The notes under the pieces: model-generated | Seen by the model: the letters and a program-made list of their open reading frames with translations, nothing else | Database searches by the model: none | Told to the model about the DNA's origin: nothing | Shown: in pieces, positions 35,301-49,800 of the stretch | Layout of the letters: every line of letters begins with the position of its first letter | Numbering within the stretch: the first letter of the stretch is position 1 | Made by a program: the position numbers and the translations under genes | NCBI GenBank assembly: GCA_013398055.1 | Contig: VZRS01001718.1 | Location: forward strand, 229,232-293,231 | DNA: 64,000 bases | Direction of reading: 5' to 3' | Source: Ifrita kowaldi | Taxonomy: Eukaryota > Chordata > Aves > Passeriformes > Cinclosomatidae

Positions 35301-38300
35301 AAATTGATAGAGCTTTAAGCTAAATAGAAGGAAACAACCTTATAAGGTTGTAAAGGGGCTTTTTGTTCACGCTTTGCCATGCCTCCTTTCACTGTGCAAG
35401 GCTGTTATCAACTTTCATTAGTGGCTCTTTTGGCATAAAATTTTTCTCCCATGAAACATGCAGATTTTTATAAATCAAATTAAGATTATTAAATTAAAAT
35501 CCTGGATGCTTTTCAATGAAATATGGCTGAGAAGTCTGAAAGCACACAAGAAACAATCAAGTGACTTGGCAAAAAAAAGAATAAGCTAATAAATCCTTTG
35601 CGTCTGGAAAAATGTTAGGTTGTGTTAGATTTCAGGAGCATTGGGGACATAAGCTCACAACAGACACAGGAGAGCAAGTTTAAACTCTCTTCTAAATCAG
35701 AGGCAACCACATGGAGCTCAAGACGGGGTCTCATGTTTTCTTTAAAAACACATCAATTTATTTTACTGAAACATTCACTTCATCTGGAACCCAAGACAAG
35801 TAGCCACAACTACGAAGCTTATTTCTTCCTCTCACTGCAGGAATCCTGTAAGGAACCAGCAGAGGGAACCAGCATCATCAGGAGCACCGGAGGCATCCCA
35901 GACTGGTCTGCCATGAGAGCTGTTGTATGTGCCTGGAGAGAGGCACCTCTACAGAGGAGTAACAGATCTCCTCAAATGGAGGAGCGAACTGAATCTGGGT
36001 CTTCTCGACCTCTCCAGTCGTCTCCACCACCAATTCACAGGGACAGGCTCCCATACTGACCGCTAAATGTAATCCTGCCTCCTGTGGGGTCTGTCCTTCC
36101 AGAGCACACTTCCTGTGGTCCTTCTTCATGATAGATGATCTAAAGGGGGTAGGAAGAAGGTTCAGCCCCGAAATCAAACCAGGTTAATGCATTAAAGCAT
36201 AATGCTAATAAACACTTTGGTGAGTCTCATGGCACGCCCTGCTCTCCTGCACCAAAATACTGTGCAAAGCTGGAGCTCTCTTATGAAAAGCAGCAACTCA
36301 CAATTTCACAATTTCTCTTCTACTTTGTCCACAATTAGGCAAGGAGAAACATTAATTTGGCTTTTATCACAGATCTTCCACTCTTCTCTCAGTACTCCTT
36401 ACTAGTGATGGGAAAGAGACAGGCCACTTGGTCATGGTAGAGAGCATCAAGAAACACTTTCAGCTTGAGAAGCAAGACAGGGAATCCTCAAAGACAAGAA
36501 GGAAAATACAACATGGAGGATCAGAGAGCACAGAGTTCTTACAGGAACAGACGTGTAACAACACCTACAGAAACTCTCACATAAGAAGTATAGACCTGAC
36601 CAGAGGCAGTACCAGCACTGGGGTTGTCTTGACAGTTACAAAGGAAGGAATTGGAGAGGCTGGTTTGCTTTAATTGCATGCAGACAGAATGAAATCTACA
36701 CCAGCAATTCTATGTACTTAGTGCTTTCAAAAAGTCAAATTACACAAAGCTGAAAACAATTATGAGCCAAATTATTGCAGAGAAAGAATTTAAACAGGAA
36801 AAATGTGAGTGATAATTGGGAACTATTTAAGCACAATTGACAAAGTGCCCCAAAAGGCACACTCTCCCATTGCAGAAAAAAGGTCAAGTGGAGTTAAAAA
36901 CAAAAGCAAAACAAAACAAAAGCACAAGCTGGCTTAGAGAGGAAATTAAATCAGCTTTTGCAAAAAACTCCACAAACAATTCCCCTCCACAATTCAGCCA
37001 GCAACAAAATACTAAGCAAACAAATGCCACATATATCATCTTTAGTAAGGAAGGAACTGCTGATAACAACAGTGTATGAGATACCAGCAAAGGTAGATGA
37101 AAGGAAACAATGGAATACAAAAGGGGGAGTGGAGGGGGTTGGCATTGAAATGATAGCAGGGAGGATCTTTTTTTCCTAAGCATATCAGAGGAAAAAAGGC
37201 CTCCTAAGAGTAGTAATTATTCACTGCTGGATGGTAAAAGTGGAAGAATCATAGAACCACAGTTCTAGGAGTTTTTGTTGTTGATAAAGGTCATAATATT
37301 TTCACTGTGTACTTAAATCTGCATAAGGAGATTTTGATTTAGAACTGAAGAACTGGCGGGAAAGTAATGCAATAGTAGAAATTTGATTTGTTGCATGTTA
37401 AACGTGTTTAGAAATGCTGACCGAATAACTGCAGTGCCTCTGAGGCAGGCAGCAGGATCCAGGGGACAATGCATGTCAGGGAAGGCATTAAACTGGACCT
37501 TTCCTGGCTGCATGCACAGCCCTGTCCCACCACAGACCCCCAGTCAGGCATACAGTGCTCCTGGGGTCTCAGGGGATGCATGTGAGGAGGAAAAGGCCAC
37601 ATTGTCAGCTGTGCAGGGTGATGGAGATGCTAATGAGGAGATCCCTCTCCCATGCTGCAGGTTTGCCAAGCTCTATGCACCATACCCACAACAGCACAGA
37701 CTTAGTTACAAAACACCTCTGGGCACCTCGGGAGCCCAAAAATCAACACAAGTATGACCTAACCAAGGCCATATGTGTTGAACACTAAACCCAGGCCTCT
37801 GGACTGCATGCCAGTGCCTGGGTAGCAGCGGATCAGGCAGAGATGGACAGCATAAGTGGGGCCAGCACAAAGTGTTTTACCCTTCATGTCCCTCTCCCCG
37901 AGCCTCCAACTTGGACCTGGGACCTTACACAGACACCCCTGGGTTTTTTAGGCTTTCTGCCAGTTCATTTAGCTTCGAATGCAGCCTGATACCCCACGCT
38001 TGAAAGACTATTGCTATCAGGGCTGGTGCCCTACGAGAGGCATCCTTACAGTGACTCCAAAGTCCAGACTCCTATGAAAACTTGATCCATGGCATTTATG
38101 ATGACTTCCAAGAAGTCAGGCCATGAGGACAGTGGTTTTAAATTGCTGTGACAGATGATATGTGTTTGGCTCATGGCTGGTCGAGTGTGAATATGTTACG
38201 TTCTTTTGAAAGGATTTGGCTGAACAACAGAGAGAAATGCTACCACTTTGCCTCGTCCTGACAAACGTCCCTGCTGTGCTGTGTGTCAGGCAGAGTCATT

Positions 38301-38306
38301 CTTGGG

Positions 38307-38790
38307 TGTCTTGGTTTGAAAAGACAGGTGTCTGTGCAGGAGGGCAGGAACCTCCCCTGAAATGGAAAAATGCAACCCCCTTTCCCTCCGAATTATTATA
38401 ATTTTGAAATTAAGGGGCTTTCAGGCAAAGATAGGGTTAGGAATAACAGTTCTTTACTAATACATATAACAAGGCAAACCAACAACAGTAGCTCCGGCAG
38501 CAGCAGGAGACAGAACCACAGACCCAATACCAGTCTNGGAAGGTGGCATTTCCTCCGAAAATCCCGGGAAGGGGAGAAAACTGTAGGCAGGAGTATGTGG
38601 TGAGCAGAGGGAACATCCTCCTTTGGCAAAGCAGGAGCCCTTCAACAGAGCAGAAAGCGGGACATGCAGCAAGGTGCTTCTCCCAGATGCCAAGAGGGGA
38701 CTGGCACGGCTGGATGCAACTGAAGAAGCTGGTACAACAGGGCAGGACTAAGCCTAGGCGTGATGGAAAGGACCTATCCATAATCACACA
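38307..38790. mobile_element. Endogenous-retrovirus LTR, probably solo
   Basis: The piece starts tgtcttggtttgaaaagaca. It carries ccctccgaattattataatt directly followed by ttgaaattaaggggc, which I recall as the hallmark of an LTR family abundant in songbirds. It goes on to a GC-richer second half and ends near cacaca. TG...CA termini are plausible. No internal retroviral genes flank it on either side, which suggests a solo LTR. I could not find a convincing target-site duplication, so the right edge is approximate. One undetermined base sits inside at 38537. Confidence 0.65.
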
Positions 38791-39327
38791 ATGAGCAGGA
38801 GTGCTATTTGTTTACAGGCTTTTTAAATTTAATCCCAAACTTCCTTGAAGTTTTCTTGACGTGATTTCTCTTCTGGCAAAGCCTGGCCATGGAGTTCACA
38901 AGCTCCTCTGGCATCTGGATGCACTCATTTTCAGAAAAAGGTACAAATAATCCAAGAGTACTGGGTATCACCCGCTCTTCTGACAGCCAACATCACCTCA
39001 AGACAAGGCTCAAAACCAGACCAAGGGCTTTTCACCCATTGCTGCAATTCCACCCTCTCCATACAAGATTTTGCATTGAATTTTACCCATAGATGAATTT
39101 AAAAAGAAAGTTTTGCTTATGGGAAGCCTTAAAATAATATTTTCATGGCACATCCTCCTCGGGATCAAAAAGAAACAATACTATCAACCAAAGGATATTA
39201 GATAGCTGCTGGCTAGAAAAGGAAGCAATGCAACCATAGACACATTTCTGCAAAACAGAGTTTTGCTTCCTGTTTCTGCCACACTTAAGGGACAACCCAG
39301 AGGGGAAATAGTGGGAAATGACCATTA

Positions 39328-39386
39328 TGTTGGACGTGATGATCTTAAAGGTCTTTTCCAACCTAAATAATTCTATGATTGTATGA
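39328..39386 (+). mobile_element. CR1 LINE 3' tip
   Basis: Only the terminal 60 or so bases are present: tgttggacgtgatgatctta, aaggtcttttccaacctaaa, ttctatgattgtatgac. These are the classical CR1 end with two ATTCTATGA-type repeats. The element is truncated far into its 3' UTR. Confidence 0.9.
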
Positions 39387-41424
39387 CCCCACAAAGCAAA
39401 GCTGAGGCTGTGGTTGAGGCTGTATCTGGCTAAAGCTCTTGTCCTTGGTTCTTCACTGACCTTGGCCAATAGTGGCCTGGAACTGTGGATTTCATACAGA
39501 CTGGCTATGAGGTCCTTTTTTCTCTTTGTACAGAAGATGGGATTTCCAAATTTTGGTACAAGCACCTGTAGAGATAATTGCAAACATGCACCCAAGCTTG
39601 GCTTGATCTACCTCCTCCCTGCCTTACTGCCTGGCTGGTCTGGGAGCCGCTCCTGCTGCTGCCCCCCCAGCTTCCAGGGGACCCTTGGAAAGTAGTGAGG
39701 CAAACTCCTCAGAGGGGCATGCAAGCCCTGGAAACAAGAGGATCTGGATATTTAGTCCTACTTCTGTAAGTTTCTACACAGAAATAGAGACTGGAGAACA
39801 AGCTCACTGAGCTTTTATTTGCAACCACTGTGTTGCTCAAGGAGTGATGCTTCTGGTGGGGTCCACTCCAGGGGCTTCCCTGGCCTCTTGGGATTTGCTT
39901 CCCTTCTTATGACTGGTCTCTTCTGTGAGCTCTCTCATTTCAGCCTTGGAGTCTGCCATGGTGGCTGCAACAGCATTTCCCGGAGGAGGACAAAGATGTG
40001 TGGGAGCAAAGTAATTGGGCATCTCTTTGGAAACTGTTCGGACATGCTTCCAGGTTTAAGTTCTGTCTAGGCATACAGTTATTTCTCACTCTAAGAATTA
40101 TTTCAAGGAACATTACTAATGAAATCGTACTACTTTAAAATATGCCTTGCATTGCTTAATAAAATTTTAGCTGTGAGACTTTCTCTACTAAAAGTTTTAG
40201 AAAAAAATAAGGATTTTAATGTCCTGAATTACTCTTTTAAGGTGAGAAACAAGAGGGACTTGATTTGAGCCTCCCCACTATAAAAAAGCCCCATGAGCTG
40301 CTGCCTGATTTTTCATGTTCTGAGGTCATCTTGTTTTCCTAACACATTAGCTTTACTGGTACCTTTGAACACAACAGGTCAAAAATAGACTGAGCTACAT
40401 ATGTAAAACAGATTAACAGGTATATGAAAAGATGTCAGCTTAATATTTATATCTTTGGCCTAGATGCTACTTAACATTTTTCAGCTTTAATACCTCTTAC
40501 ACGTCTTTTAACTTTTACCTCACTGAAAAGAGAAATTTTAATTCAACATTTAAAGATTATTTAAGAACTATTTCAAGTGTTAAGTGCTTAAAAATCTTCC
40601 AAGGTTCAACGTGTAAAGTTTCATTTATACTAAGAGAAATCAGCTGAGATTAATGTAGCACTTAAAGTACAGGGTAAAACCATACTTTGTAAAGCACTTG
40701 CAAGTTAAGTGTGTGGGTTTAGAAGAGATAAAGAGGTTCTTTAATAAGCTTTGAAACTTGTGAGTTAAACCAGCACCAGCAAAAATACTACAGGGGCAGT
40801 CAATGGCCCATATCAAGATAGGAACTAAAATGCTAGAATCTATTTTGCCCTTTTCCCCCCTCCCTCCTTACTTTGCAGAAACATTTTTCTCGACTTCTGG
40901 GACCTCAGACCAAGGCACTTTATCTAACCAAAATAAAAGTCAATTTTAATATTGTTCAATAATTTATAATACCAAACATCCCATCAAGAGACAAAGATTG
41001 TTTGCTTTGTACCTTACTGAAAGCTCACTGTCTGGTAGATCATGAACTACTAAGCTCACTGAACATTAATCACTACTACTTTGCAGGCACTCTTAGAGAT
41101 CCATCATTGTTTTCTCATTTCCTTTTAAACACTATTTGGGATAATCAGCGAATATAAGAATTTATTGCAGGTGAGCATACTTAAAGAACAGAACAAATAA
41201 GAAAACCCCTAAACTCATGCATTTTGAAATAAACTTAAGATAATGGAGCAAAAAATTATTATTCCAGCAAGCAGAAGTTATACAGAAATGCAATTAGCAA
41301 GTACCTTTATACAGACAATTCATAGATGACAGACATAATACTTACTTACAAAGATCAAGGTTGTTTTCAACTATACATTACCATTCCTGGAAAATCAATC
41401 TACATTATTTTTAGCATAGGTTAG

Positions 41425-41495
41425 GAACTGGAGTAAGGATTAAGTGATTTGCCAAGGACATGGTTAGACAGACTTGGAAAACTGGAAACTGTGGT
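41425..41495 (-). repeat. Possible MIR-type SINE remnant
   Basis: The words ggattaagtgatttgccaag, gacatggttagacagacttgg resemble the reverse complement of the MIR middle (aggttaagtgacttgcccaaggtcacatagc). The piece is short and diverged. Confidence 0.45.
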
Positions 41496-44036
41496 TTCTT
41501 TCCAAAGGGAACACGTATCATAGTCACAGCTGGTATCGCTATGTAGAAAAGTTCAGTCTTATAATTCATGGTGTAAGAGATCACACAGATTTTAATAAAA
41601 GCCTCCTATTACCAGAGTAACAGGAATTATCTTAGACTTCTGTCAGGTCTGGGACCTACTCTGAGGCTTCAGTAGGACTCAGCAGGCAAACCAAAAGATA
41701 TGAAAGGATTCACAGTTTATAAATACTTTTTCCTACACCCCAATGTACTTCTCCCCCAAAGGAAAACCCAATGTTGAAAAACACTTTTCAGCTTTAAACA
41801 CATGAACAAGTGCCCTCAAAAATCAAAGAGATTTAAGTATAGAGATGTGAGCTAAACACATTTAAGTATCCTGTTGGATTACATGCACACACAAATTTGT
41901 TATGGCCGATTGAACCCACATTCCAGTTACTGGAATATGTTTAAAGCCAAGGCTGTTGGTACAACATATCCATTGTGCAATACCCCAGTATTTTGCCAAG
42001 GAGTAGTTCTGTGAAGGGTTAAGTGTCTATAAAAAAGAGTTAGGGAAGAGTAGAGTTGATGAGAAGGGTTTTCTCCTTTTCTAGCATCCAACTTTATCTA
42101 GAAAAACACTTTTTAATTTCACTTTAATTAGAGCTACCTTAAGGTCATGTTTCCTCCTATATTTTCAGCTGAGAAATGTGTCTAGGCAGCTTCCATACTA
42201 CAGACTTGTTCCCTGCTACCCCTCAGTTCTGGCTTTCAGAGGCTCTGGAGGCAGCTCTGGTCCCAGCAGATGGTAGATGTGTCCTGCTCATCCTGTGACC
42301 TGCGAGGTACCGGGGTGCTGCATTGACGGCTTTGGCATGCTCAGAGCATCCGAGAGTCACTGGGTGTGCCACAGCCAGTCTGTCCCTCACTGCACCCATC
42401 TTCTCAAATGTCAGGCTAAATTCCACGAGACTTTCCTGGAAATTAACAGTATCAGATGAATAACATTACTGGCTCTTCCTCTTGATTCCACCAGCCTTTG
42501 AGACTCCAGAGTTTTGCAGAACTGGCCAGGTCAGAAAGAACCAACTGTTATTTAATATGATTCTATTCTGTTGCCCCAGTCAGGGACCATCTATCCTTGC
42601 AAAAAAATTATGCTGTGTGACATTATAGAGTCATCTTTCCTAGAAGGGTCTGGAGCACTGAAATTCCTTTCTGTTTAAAAATTTACTAATTTGTACAGCT
42701 TGGATAACCGGGACAATGCCAAATTTAAACCACATGTAGGACTCAGTGTAAAACTAATCTTTTCCCCTCAATAAATTAGTTTGTAAATGGCTTGACAATG
42801 TTCTACCTAGATAGGGAGGACAAAAAATAATTCACAGTGGAGAGTCATGATCTAAAGATGATTCAGCATAAGACCAGGATGAAAGGCAGGAAGAGATTAA
42901 GCACCTTTCAGAGGGAAATACTTCATTTTACATTGCAAATAGAGGGCATCAAAGAAAACAGATGAATCAGATAATAGCAGGAGCTTTTTCATTCAAATGT
43001 TAAAAACATTTTGAAGAAGACATCCTGCATTCACTGACACTTGCAGCGAAGTGCTGCAAAATGGCTTCTTCTGTTCTTTCAGCCTTGAAAATATACCCAC
43101 TGAAAAAGCAAAAAAAGTTAACAGAAAAAAATGGCATTGCCTAAAATAGGCTTGTGAGGGTTCAGTGAGAGGATCTTCAGCTGGAAACAAGGTGTGAAGC
43201 AGCAAAGAAAATGTTTGAAGCAGAAACAAAAGTTCCAAGAAGGAGGCCTTTGTTAAAGGGGAACAAACTGCCAGGGAAGTGGTTAAACCAGCTCTTAGCT
43301 CACCTAAAATAAAGTGAGAACAGGGGACATTTGCAAAGGCAAAAATAAGATCATCTAACAAGGATTTTCCGTTAACAGTGTTTGGTGTGATGAAAGATGC
43401 TGAAATTGCATTTCAATCAGGCCCACATCTCCTCAAGGTTGTTTCCTTTCAAAAAAGTGGCATATACAGGACTTGCAAAAGTGAATATATGCTGAAATAT
43501 CCGCCCATCATTTGCATCTTCTGTTTCCTCCTGACTAGCAGGTCTATTGATGCATCTGTGAAGGTCCCCTCCAAAGGAGAACACTGGGCAGACCATCACT
43601 TCTATTTATTGCACCTCTTGGACCCAGATTTTTACCCAATGACTATATGAGTTGAAATAAGACCACGGAGACAAAGGTTGTTGAAGGTAGGAGATCACAC
43701 AAATGATGCAATCACATCACTGGGTTGGAAATATTTGTCACTCCCAAGAAGAGTGTATTTTTCACACACAGAGCATTCCCAGCAGTTGCATTAAACAAAT
43801 ACCTGGACTTAGGGAGCTCCTGAAATGCTTTGCTGAATAGAGCTGTGCAGTCTCAGGACCTTATTTTCAGACCTACAAGCAAGTAAGGAGTCCTATTGGA
43901 GTCCACAGAAACAGTCAACACCATTAAATATCAAGTCATATGGCTAGCTGAGCAATTAGGTATCCAGGCAACTGCCTTAAAATTATTATTTCAACAAAGT
44001 CCTCATGCTTTGGACTGAAGCTCTCTTAAGTGAGAG

Positions 44037-44108
44037 ATAGAATCATAGAATGGTTTGGGTTGGAAGGGAACTTTAGAGATCAACCCCCTGCAATGAGCAG
44101 GGACAGAG
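44037..44108 (-). mobile_element. CR1 LINE 3' tip with internal deletion
   Basis: The + strand reads atagaatcatagaatggttt, gggttggaagggaactttag, agatcaaccccctgcaatga, gcagggaca. This is a CR1 3' end on the - strand in which the usual tctagtccaa words between agatca and cccctgc are missing. It is truncated after about 70 bases. Confidence 0.88.
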
Positions 44109-46787
44109 CTAGTTAGAAGAAAGCACAGCAAAACAGAAAGTTTCCTAGCTCTGGCCCACTGCAGCTGATAACACATCTCTGCAGAGAAATACTCTACAGA
44201 CACACTCATTTCTACTTTTCACGAACAGCAGTAGAGGTTAGCACCTTACAGTGACTCAGCTGAGCCCCCAGTTACTGCTTTTGGGAGCAGCCCCAGGATG
44301 AAGTGCCACGGGATGGGCTGAGCCGAGAAGACACAGGTGCCTAAGTGGTAAAGAGGCACTTGTGGGTGGCAAGGCATTTTTTAACAGGCTCAGCTGCCTT
44401 ATAGCACTACAGGGCAAGCCTGCACCAATATGAGTAACTGGATTCGTTTGAAGCATTAGTAAAAGCGATCTAAAATAATCAGGCTGCTTTGTGAGATAAG
44501 GGCTGTGAAGGACCATCTCACCTAATTCCAGCTGTGTCAAATGAAAATACCTTTAGTCCCCACTAGATCATCTCAGTCACTCCATCACTAATTACCACTC
44601 TTTTTTGTTTCCTAACTAGGAATATCCTGTGTTGCTTCCTAACCCATTTCCAAATAAAATGAGCCACATGAGTAGAACTCCAGCTTTTAAACCCTTTAGT
44701 GAAATAAACTATTCCTCCTCCTGGAGTGAGTTACAGGGAAGCAATTCTGCAGGCACTAAGGAAACAATAACCCTTGCCAGGAGAGGAGGCAATAACTTCT
44801 TCAGCCAGTTCAGTGCAGCTGAGAGTCTGTGTCCAAAGCCCAGGAATATCACATGATCTGCCTCTGCCACACCAAGAAAGAAGAGATGTGCTTGCAGGTT
44901 AAAAAGAAAAAAGCAAAACCAAACAACCCAAAAGTCAAAAAAACAACCGACTAAAAAAATATTTTGGAAAGGAGTGGGTGGATTATTTAAATACCAGTAA
45001 GGAAGGCGAGCTTGTTAGGATAAGAATGATGTTGACACAAAAGGGACAAGAAGGATAAGAAGATATAATCTGTCCATGAACACATTAAGACTTGCCATTT
45101 TTTATCATTACATTTCTGGATTTAGCTTTCACTTAGAGCAGCGAGGCCAACAGCTTAACCACAACCCCAAGAACTGCTCCTTGCAGTTCTTACTAGAGGT
45201 TTCCTAGACCAGCTGCCTTCAGCATCCAGTTGGGATGCAACTGATCTTAAAAACTCACTACTGAAAGTATTTGTACACTCTTTTGAGTGAAATTCAGCCT
45301 CTAAAACTGTGGAGTTTGGGATACTTCTTTTTCTGTCAGATAATGCTTATGATAAAAACAAAGCTCCAAAAGCCCCATCCTAAGCTAGCTTTGTGAGACT
45401 TACTGCATACTGAAATTTTGGGTGGGATTTTCCAAGACCCTCTGTATCTTCAAATGTTGTAACAGTAGTACAACCTAGAAGCTTCAAATCCTTTTCAAGC
45501 CCTTGTGGTATGTGCTGTATTATCTTACAAATGACAAGCCTTGAAGTATTTACCCTCATGAATATCCAACTGCCTTTACAAATCCCAGGGCAGAGAGGGA
45601 AGAGCTGAGACTCTCAGGACTTCTCTGCCAGTCCCTCTGTGCATTGAATCCAGAACTCCAATGGACCATGCTGGGATCTTCGATGCAGCCCACAAGCAGC
45701 CACGGTGAATGGGTGTGAGGTAGCACAGCTGGGTGGGTGCTCTCCCCTTTAGTTACAGAGCAGGAAAGAAACACTCAGCATCAGCCCCACTACAGGCAAA
45801 AGCATTCTCTTGCCCTTCCTCATTTTTACCTCACCCTTTCCTACTCCCTCATAAACCTGCTCAAGATTCCTGACAGTTTTGCTTCTCATGTACAATGAAA
45901 CGCCATTAAAAAGGAATCAATTGCTCATGTGGAAACAGAACTTTCCAGAGGGGCTCTACAAAGGCCACAAAATGAAGTCCCTGAGGAAATGTAACACCTT
46001 TTCTACAACTTCAGCACAACGTTAAAAATGAGCACACCAAAGTCCTCAGAATCACATACTTCTCCAGCGTGGAAGACAGTAAACTTGGAGTTTGTGTTGA
46101 TAACATCATTTAATGCACAACTGGAGGGTTCTGAGACAGAACTGATGATGAGAGCCTGACTAGATCAGAGCAGAAAGGGAGAAGCCTACAAAGGACAGCA
46201 AACAGGGAGGAGGAGTATGGAGGGAAGAAAGATGAAGTAATAGGCAGATTGTCAGGCAATACCCCAGCCTTGGAAAAGAGATGTGGACAGCATCAGAAAA
46301 TGGCCAAAGGAAGTGAGATGTAATGGGATCGACCCATGCAAAAACTAATCTAAACTTTTTTCTTCCTTAACTGATTGAACTTTTCTCAATGAATACTCCA
46401 AGGATAAAGTTTAAAATGGAATTGACTACATCAGATTTGGGGTAACAACCGGAAGAATAACTCATGATTTTGACCACAGGAGGGCTCCCAGGTTTCATGA
46501 ATGCATATGGAAACCTTTTGAGGAAGGTTAGAATTACATGATGAAGCATAGAAGGTGAAAGCCACGAAGGTGCACTCTTAGTTCAATCTGGACATCTACC
46601 AGCCTAGCTGAGGATGCTACATACAATGGCTTTTTTCTTCAACAAAGAAGAGAAACAAAAAGAACTATTTTTCTGCAAACTTCTTTTTCCTCTACTGCTT
46701 TAAGAGGATCATTATAAAAATGTCACTTGTTAGATCCCTCAAACAGCAGTGTTTCGTCTGGTGTTACGAATAAGGAGAATCTTAGAA

Positions 46788-46808
46788 TTTTTTTTTTTCT
46801 TTTTTTTT
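46788..46808. repeat. T-rich low-complexity tract
   Basis: This is a T-run of about 20 bases interrupted by a single c. No retroposon body was recognised next to it on either strand. Confidence 0.85.
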
Positions 46809-49800
46809 GCTAACAAATAATGTTTGGGGATTCAATGTTTATCACATGGGAAAAGACTGTTCACATCTGCCCAGGCTGCAGCCCACACAGGTTAGATACA
46901 GCCCAGGAGAAGATAACGCATCATCTGTGACCTGCTTCCTACTGTCCTTTCCTCTAGACCCTGCAGAGGTGTACAGTAAGTGTACCACAGTCCTGAGTCC
47001 AGCGAGGGGCCCGTGGCCATGGGGAAGCAGGGATGAGTGTTCATGGGGCAGTACAATGGAGGAGGAAGAGGGGGATGTAGTTACTGCTGACCCAGAACAC
47101 CATATCCATACACCCCAAAACACACCCCAAAAGCCAGCTAGAAACATGGAAAAGACTACAAGTACAAATGACAATGCACATCCAGCAGAGCGCAGGTGAA
47201 TCCAGCCTTCAGTAGAGAATTTGTTAGGTGAAAATGGGCTGATGAGCAGAGGAGGTGATCTGTCACAGTCAATGCCGAGACAGAACCCGAGCTCTGGCTC
47301 ATCTGGACTGGCTCTGAATTTTCTCATCCCAGCAGAGAAAATACTGACATTATTAATAGCTAATTTTCTTTGTTGTTAGTAATGGTCTAGTTGGTCACGT
47401 GTGGAGAAGTTCTGTTTGATTCATCAGAGCTTTGGCATTCTACCCTCAGTGACATTAAATGCCTCCAAACAAAGACATGTACCTGGGTAAAGGCCACCAG
47501 CTTAAATACTCTGAAGAGAGTTTTTATCTGCAAAAGCTGGCCCTGGGTTTTAACTGCACTGGAAAAGAAAATGGGGATAGATCAGGATCTGCCACATCCT
47601 CTTCTCTGCAGAAGGACCGTGTAAGACCTGACAGAGCTAAGAGCTGGTAGGCCAACACTAAAGCTATTTGCAGATGATTAACAGATCAAAGCTGAAATAA
47701 AACAGGGAGGTCAGCAGAAAAAAAATTGCTGTGTAAGGAGATAAGAGAAGTTTCCCGCTTCAGAAGACAGAAGAGGTTGAACAGGTTGAAGGTCCAGGAG
47801 ATGCTGCCAGAAGGGGACTGGGGCTGAAGATTTATTTGGTGGGTGTACAAAGTTCCAGTTCCCTCTTCATCCAGCCTCTTCTGGTATATCAGTCCTCCAA
47901 GTAGAAAAGAAGAAATAATTGTCTGCTTGCTGCACATAGCCAGGAAAAAGAAAACTCAGGAAAATATCCACCAAAAAGGATTTAATCCTTTTCTGTTGAG
48001 GGTTTATGATGTCAAATAATCCCACCTCTTTTCTAGTAAATTCCAGTTTTAGGGTCAATCAGTTACAGCTGTGCTAATCCACAGTTACCAATTTCTTTGC
48101 CTGCTGATGTCTCCATGGTGAAACCCTCAGATGAAACCTGGGTGACCTCCACCTGCCTTTCCCTACCGTGTTTAGAAAACAACAGATAAGGTAACACAGT
48201 AAGGGAAGGCTCCAGAGCAACTGTGCACATACCATGGATGCTGTAAGCAGGGCAGAGATTTTCCTTTGTGAGGGCAGGTCTGAATAAGTCACATCCCAAA
48301 CTTTTGACTTGTAAAGGGAAAGAGACCTGTGGGTTTTTTTACCACAGCTGGCTGCAGCAATGCTGCTTTTTATGTCAACATACATTTTAGTAAATGTTAG
48401 TTTGTACTCTGTAGTGACAGGCTGTTTGCAGTAACCTTGGGAATACTGCTCTTATCTTGTATTTACACAACAAGTGCAAAGAAACGAGATTAGGTATTTT
48501 TCCACAATGTTTAAAACTGCCTTTTTTTCTCTTCTCTTGAACAAGGGCTGAACTTTAAACATTTCAAACATTTCCCCCATTTGGAAGACATACAGTTAAC
48601 ATGGTATTATTCATTTGCTGGCAGGTCTATCTTGGTCAGGGTATACTTATTTTTCATGACTATACCATGTCTCTCAGGTCAAGTGCAACAGTGGTCTGAG
48701 ACTGCAGTAAGGGAAGTTGAAACTAGTCAAAAACTGACCTGGACTAGGACTACAGACAGGATGGACAGACAAGTACTGTGGCATGCCTGTTGGATACAGA
48801 AGGACTCTGGTAAGGAACCAGGCCTACCAAAAGCATTTTGATGCATGGGATTGATAGAAAACCAATTCAGCATTATTTGTGTTACCCTCAAAGGAAGGGA
48901 GTTTTGCTTCTATTGCCCTGTATTCAAATTTTATTTCAGCCACATGATTCTGAAGATTTTGCTTTACAAAACTTACCCTGTGCTCTCCCATCAGTGATTG
49001 CACTATCAGAAATTATTTCAAAATGTCACATACTAAGCCCCGCACAGTAGCGCTGTGACCAGCTTTACTGGCCATACTCTATGCATGCCCTTAAACAGAC
49101 TATCCAACCTCTCCATGCCACAGTTCCATCCATGCCTGTGTAACAGCAGCCTCCCAAGAAGGTTGTGAACTTTCATTTGTCTGTGTCAAACCAGCAGAAT
49201 AAACCCTGCTGCCGTAAGTGCCAAACCCACTGGAAGAGCACTGTACTGGAGCAGAGAGGAGGTGGCAGCCCTGCAGCACCCACACCCTCCCCTGCTCTGG
49301 GAAAGCCTGGTTGTATCCCTCTCTCACAGGGCAGAACAAGTGAATCTGCCCCTCTGTTGGTAGGGGCTTGTAGGTTTTTAAAAAAAATATTTAAAGGGGG
49401 AATTTTCTCAATTGCACAGCAGGGAAGCAGTATCTCCTCTGTCTCCTGCGGAAAAGAGCTGAGGTAATCTGCACAGAAGTGTAATACAAATTTAAAGGTA
49501 ATTAAAGATGTTTGATGTGGATGTAAGACTGAAGGGAAGGATTGCTGGAACATTGGTTCCTGCTGCTACAAATTTTTTTCTTTCAGGTCAGGTCCTGCAC
49601 TCTGTCCTCACTGTCCAAGCTGGACACTCCCCAAGCTCCTGCTCTCTCCTGCAACTAGCAACACCTTCAGAGGGGAACTCCTTCAGCTTTCCTGAAATGT
49701 TTTTTGCTTCTGGCTGTGTGCAGGAATTAGAGAGCTATTTCACCCTAGACAGATTGATGTATAGGAAGAAGCCAAATGCAAGGGGAACAGGGACTTCATA

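Larger units (their letters stand above)
16181..38306. other. Intergenic region, left part
   Basis: I found no coding exon with splice context, no RNA gene and no CpG island here. It holds one CR1, a MIR-like SINE at about 24722, another possible MIR remnant at about 32245, a hAT-like remnant at about 30751, and simple sequence. Simple tracts include poly(A) at 23051-23072, a CTC-rich stretch at about 22445-22475 and a degenerate AATAAGACA-like stretch at about 27115-27175. The remainder is unique AT-rich sequence with only chance-length open frames. Confidence 0.65.

Noticed and set aside
37246..37272. gaatcatagaaccacagttc, resembling a CR1 tail
   Set aside because: Only about 15 bases agree and the usual ggtttgggttggaagg does not follow, so it may be chance.
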